Shown here: positions 62,228 to 64,000 of the stretch, piece after piece
Position numbering within the stretch: position 1 is the stretch's first letter
Layout of the letters: each line of letters begins with the position of its first letter
Assembly: GCF_035918155.1 (NCBI RefSeq)
Contig: NZ_CP109327.1
Location: 8,618,001-8,682,000, forward strand
DNA: 64,000 bases
From: Streptomyces sp. NBC_01591
GTDB taxonomy: Bacteria; Actinomycetota; Actinomycetes; Streptomycetales; Streptomycetaceae
Reading direction: 5' to 3'
Made by a program: the position numbers and the translations under genes
The notes under the pieces: model-generated
Told to the model about the DNA's origin: nothing
The model's input: only the letters and a program-made list of their open reading frames with translations
Databases searched by the model: none

Positions 62228-63123
62228 ACCGCTGCCAGTTCGTTGAGGACCACCAGCGCCGATACGGCGTGAAGCGGTTGTGCCGTGTGCTGGGCCTGGC
62301 CCGGTCGACCTTCTACTACTGGCGCCGGACGGCGTCGCTGCGGGCAGCCCGGCAGGCGGCCGACGCACGGCTTGCCACCCTGATACGCACCGTCCACCGA
62401 GCCTCGGACGGCACCTACGGTGTCCCGAGGATCACCGCCGAGCTTCGCGACGGGGGTGAGGTGGTGAACCACAAACGCGTCGCCCGGGTCATGAAGGCCA
62501 TCGGCCTGGCCGGGCTCCGCCTGCGCCGCCGGCACCGCACCACCGTCCCCGACCTCACCGTCGCGAAGGTCCCGGCCCTGATCGGCCGCGACTTCACCGC
62601 CACCGACGTCAACACCAAGTACGTCGGCGACATCACCTATCTGCCGCTGAGCGGCGGGACGTTCCGCTACCTGGCGACCGTGATCGACCTCGCCTCGCGG
62701 CGCCTGGCGGGGTGGGCGATCGCCGACCACATGCGGGCCGACCTCGTCATCGACGCCCTGCATGCGGCCGAACGGACCCGCGGCAATCTCACCGGCGCCA
62801 TTTTCCACAGCGATCACGGGGCCCAGTACTGCAGCCGGGCCTTCGCCGATGCCTGCCGCGAAGCCGGCGTCACCCAGTCCATGAGCGCGGTCGGCTCCAG
62901 CGCGGACAACGCACTCGCCGAGTCGTTCAACGCGACCTGCAAACGGGAGACCCTCCAAGGCCGCCGGGCCTGGGACACCGAGCACGAGGCCCACCTGGAC
63001 CTCCTCCGCTGGCTCCACCGATACAACACCGTCCGACGCCACTCCCGCCTCGGACATCGCAGCCCCATCGCCTACGAGCGAGCACTCCGAACAACATCAA
63101 CTACGCTGGCCGAATCCGCATAA
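62224..63123 (+). CDS. IS3 OrfB (integrase-type transposase)
   Basis: GTG 62224 gives 299 residues with an rve-type DDE core: Asp in YVGDITYLPLSGG, Asp in AIFHSDHGAQYCS and Glu in ADNALAESFNATCKRE. The N-terminal HTH_21 (RYGVKRLCRVLGLARSTFYY) is complete. All features of an active enzyme are present. Confidence 0.92.
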   Translation: MNRCQFVEDHQRRYGVKRLCRVLGLARSTFYYWRRTASLRAARQAADARLATLIRTVHRASDGTYGVPRITAELRDGGEVVNHKRVARVMKAIGLAGLRLRRRHRTTVPDLTVAKVPALIGRDFTATDVNTKYVGDITYLPLSGGTFRYLATVIDLASRRLAGWAIADHMRADLVIDALHAAERTRGNLTGAIFHSDHGAQYCSRAFADACREAGVTQSMSAVGSSADNALAESFNATCKRETLQGRRAWDTEHEAHLDLLRWLHRYNTVRRHSRLGHRSPIAYERALRTTSTTLAESA

Positions 63124-63152
63124 CCCGTGTTCAAGATCAGGGGTCAAGGCCC

Positions 63153-63534
63153 CTATCTGGCAGTTCCCGACCTTGCCCAGGGTGCCGGAGTACTGCCTGG
63201 CCACCCCGGGCGAGGACCTTCCGTCCTTCGGGAACCCGGTGTCGTCCACGGCCCACACCTGCGGCCGGACCACAGCCACCGCCCTGCGAGCCAGCCTGGC
63301 ACGAACCGTGTCCACCGGCCAGGTCGACGAGGTCATGAACTGCTGCAATTGCTGGTGGTCCACACCCAGCCGACCAGCCATCGGCTGCATCGACTTCCGA
63401 TGCCCGTCCAGCAGCAGGCCCCGCAGGTACAGCCCGCCCTTCCTCCGCTGATCAGCACGCGCCAAAGGCGCGAACACCTCCCCAGCGAACTCCTCCAACC
63501 GGGCCCTGCACGCCGCGAGTTCATCCGCCCTCAT
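63153..63534 (-). pseudogene. IS701-family transposase, N-terminal fragment
   Basis: From ATG 63534 (MRADELAACRARLEEFAGEV) the frame shows the IS701/DDE_5 N-terminus, including LLDGHRKSMQPMAGRLGVDH and the first catalytic Asp in VWAVDDTGFPKDG, up to YSGTLGKVGNCQIG. There it runs into GGGGTCAAGGCCC and the IS3 end. The remaining two thirds are absent. Confidence 0.82.
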
Positions 63535-63588
63535 AACTGCAGGAAACCATCAAGGCGACCACTTGCCCAGATACGTAACAAAGCCCTA

Positions 63589-64000
63589 CTAGCCACCCCC
63601 CAGCGTTGCGGGGGTGGGGCGGAAGGTGCGGCGGTATGCCTGGGGTGTGATCCCGATGGCGGCATGAAGGTGCTGGCGCAGGGAGACACCGGTGCCGAAT
63701 CCGGCGCGGCCGGCGACCAGGTCGACGGGCCAGTCAGTGGTCTCCAGCAGGTGCCGGGCCAGGTCGACGCGCTGGCGGACGAGCCACTGGCCGGGGCTGG
63801 TGCCGACCTCGTCGCGGAAGCGGCGGGTGAAGGTGCGCACGCTGACGTTGGCGTGGGCGGCCATATCGGCCAGAGTGACGGGTTCGGCGAGGTGTTCCAT
63901 GATCCACGCCTGTGTGGGGGCGGTGCCGGGGGCAGTGGGGTCGGGGACGGGGCGCTGGATGTACTGAGCCTGTCCGCCGTCGCGCCAGGGCGGTACGACG
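63589..64000 (-). CDS. AraC-type (GlxA-like) regulator, C-terminal part (cut by window end)
   Basis: The frame is open to the window edge. Near the edge PPWRDGGQAQYIQRPVPDP is the linker seen in GlxA-type proteins, followed by the double helix-turn-helix: MEHLAEPVTLADMAAHANVS, VRTFTRRFRDEVGTSPGQWL and VDLVAGRAGFGTGVSLRQHL. The N-terminal DJ-1/PfpI ligand domain should lie beyond base 64000. Its target is unknown. Confidence 0.88.
   Translation of the reverse strand, partial: VVPPWRDGGQAQYIQRPVPDPTAPGTAPTQAWIMEHLAEPVTLADMAAHANVSVRTFTRRFRDEVGTSPGQWLVRQRVDLARHLLETTDWPVDLVAGRAGFGTGVSLRQHLHAAIGITPQAYRRTFRPTPATLGGG

Larger units (their letters stand above)
61859..63139 (+). mobile_element. IS3-family element
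   Basis: The ends TGATCTTGGACAC (61859-61871) and GTGTTCAAGATCA (63127-63139) are inverted with one mismatch. The 1,281-bp element holds the usual orfA and orfB. It is flanked on the right by GGGGTCAAGGCCC, a second copy of the outer end of the adjacent IS4 element. Confidence 0.85.

Noticed and set aside
1..64000. tRNA or rRNA genes
   Set aside because: No cloverleaf with a TTCGA-type arm in a coherent context and no rRNA-like sequence was found by eye. A tRNAscan run would settle it.

Overview
The window looks like an accessory region of a Streptomyces-type actinomycete chromosome. GC content is high throughout, GTG starts and 4-bp stop/start overlaps (ATGA, GTGA) are common, and the gene families (VanHAX, Ku with a Lys/Ala tail, XRE-TPR regulators, SpoIIE phosphatases, Streptomyces-type insertion sequences) are typical of that genus. 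This assignment is inference from family resemblance. At least fifteen insertion sequences or fragments lie here, many nested, together with numerous truncated host genes.

Region 1 (1-10.7 kb) is a glycopeptide-resistance locus. It holds the tail of a VanS sensor kinase, a deleted FemX/VanK-like pseudogene, a dedicated MurF, the vanH-vanA-vanX operon, a translationally coupled C39-like cysteine peptidase gene, and an intact vanK. One conserved promoter element occurs three times, in front of murF, vanH and vanK, so these transcription units are probably one VanR regulon. In all three copies the start codon lies only a few bases after the predicted transcription start. Between the operon and vanK, an ABC exporter fragment is fused to a Na+/H+-antiporter fragment. 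Both families are usual in glycopeptide biosynthesis clusters, so the locus may be what remains of a former producer cluster.

Region 2 (10.7-26 kb) is mostly decay and mobile DNA: a frameshifted P450/ferredoxin pair, TniB and reverse-transcriptase fragments, nested IS5-type and IS110-type elements, an IS6 element with a nonsense mutation, and IS630 and molybdopterin-oxidoreductase fragments. Intact islands are a TetR/alpha-beta-hydrolase divergon, a small conserved gene plus a Nudix hydrolase, and an SDR/TetR pair sharing a palindromic operator.

Region 3 (26-35.4 kb) is one seven-gene minus-strand operon: LacI regulator, FAD oxidoreductase, sugar-binding lipoprotein, two ABC permeases, GH5 glycosidase and a Tat-exported toroid protein. 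Two matching operators lie upstream. It reads as a carbohydrate capture and breakdown locus.

Region 4 (35.4-48.3 kb) begins with fragments (MBL-fold, PLP aminotransferase, Nudix) around an IS1380 element, then a frameshifted small-molecule kinase and a complete DDE transposon. Next come five tightly coupled minus-strand genes: Asp/Asn beta-hydroxylase, nucleotidyltransferase, LOG-like, phosphoribosyltransferase and HAD phosphatase. They are divergent from an XRE-TPR regulator. I do not recognise this set as a known pathway, and it is the best candidate here for an undescribed system. Ku and two small genes follow.

Region 5 (48.3-64 kb) has a repeat-rich non-coding patch, an amidohydrolase/amino-acid-permease operon divergent from a LysR regulator across a perfect palindrome, and a secreted serine hydrolase. 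An ISKra4-type element then invades the 3' end of a GAF/PAS/SpoIIE phosphatase gene. An IS4 element with 42-bp perfect inverted repeats abuts an IS3 element and an IS701 fragment. The window ends in an AraC-type regulator cut by the edge.
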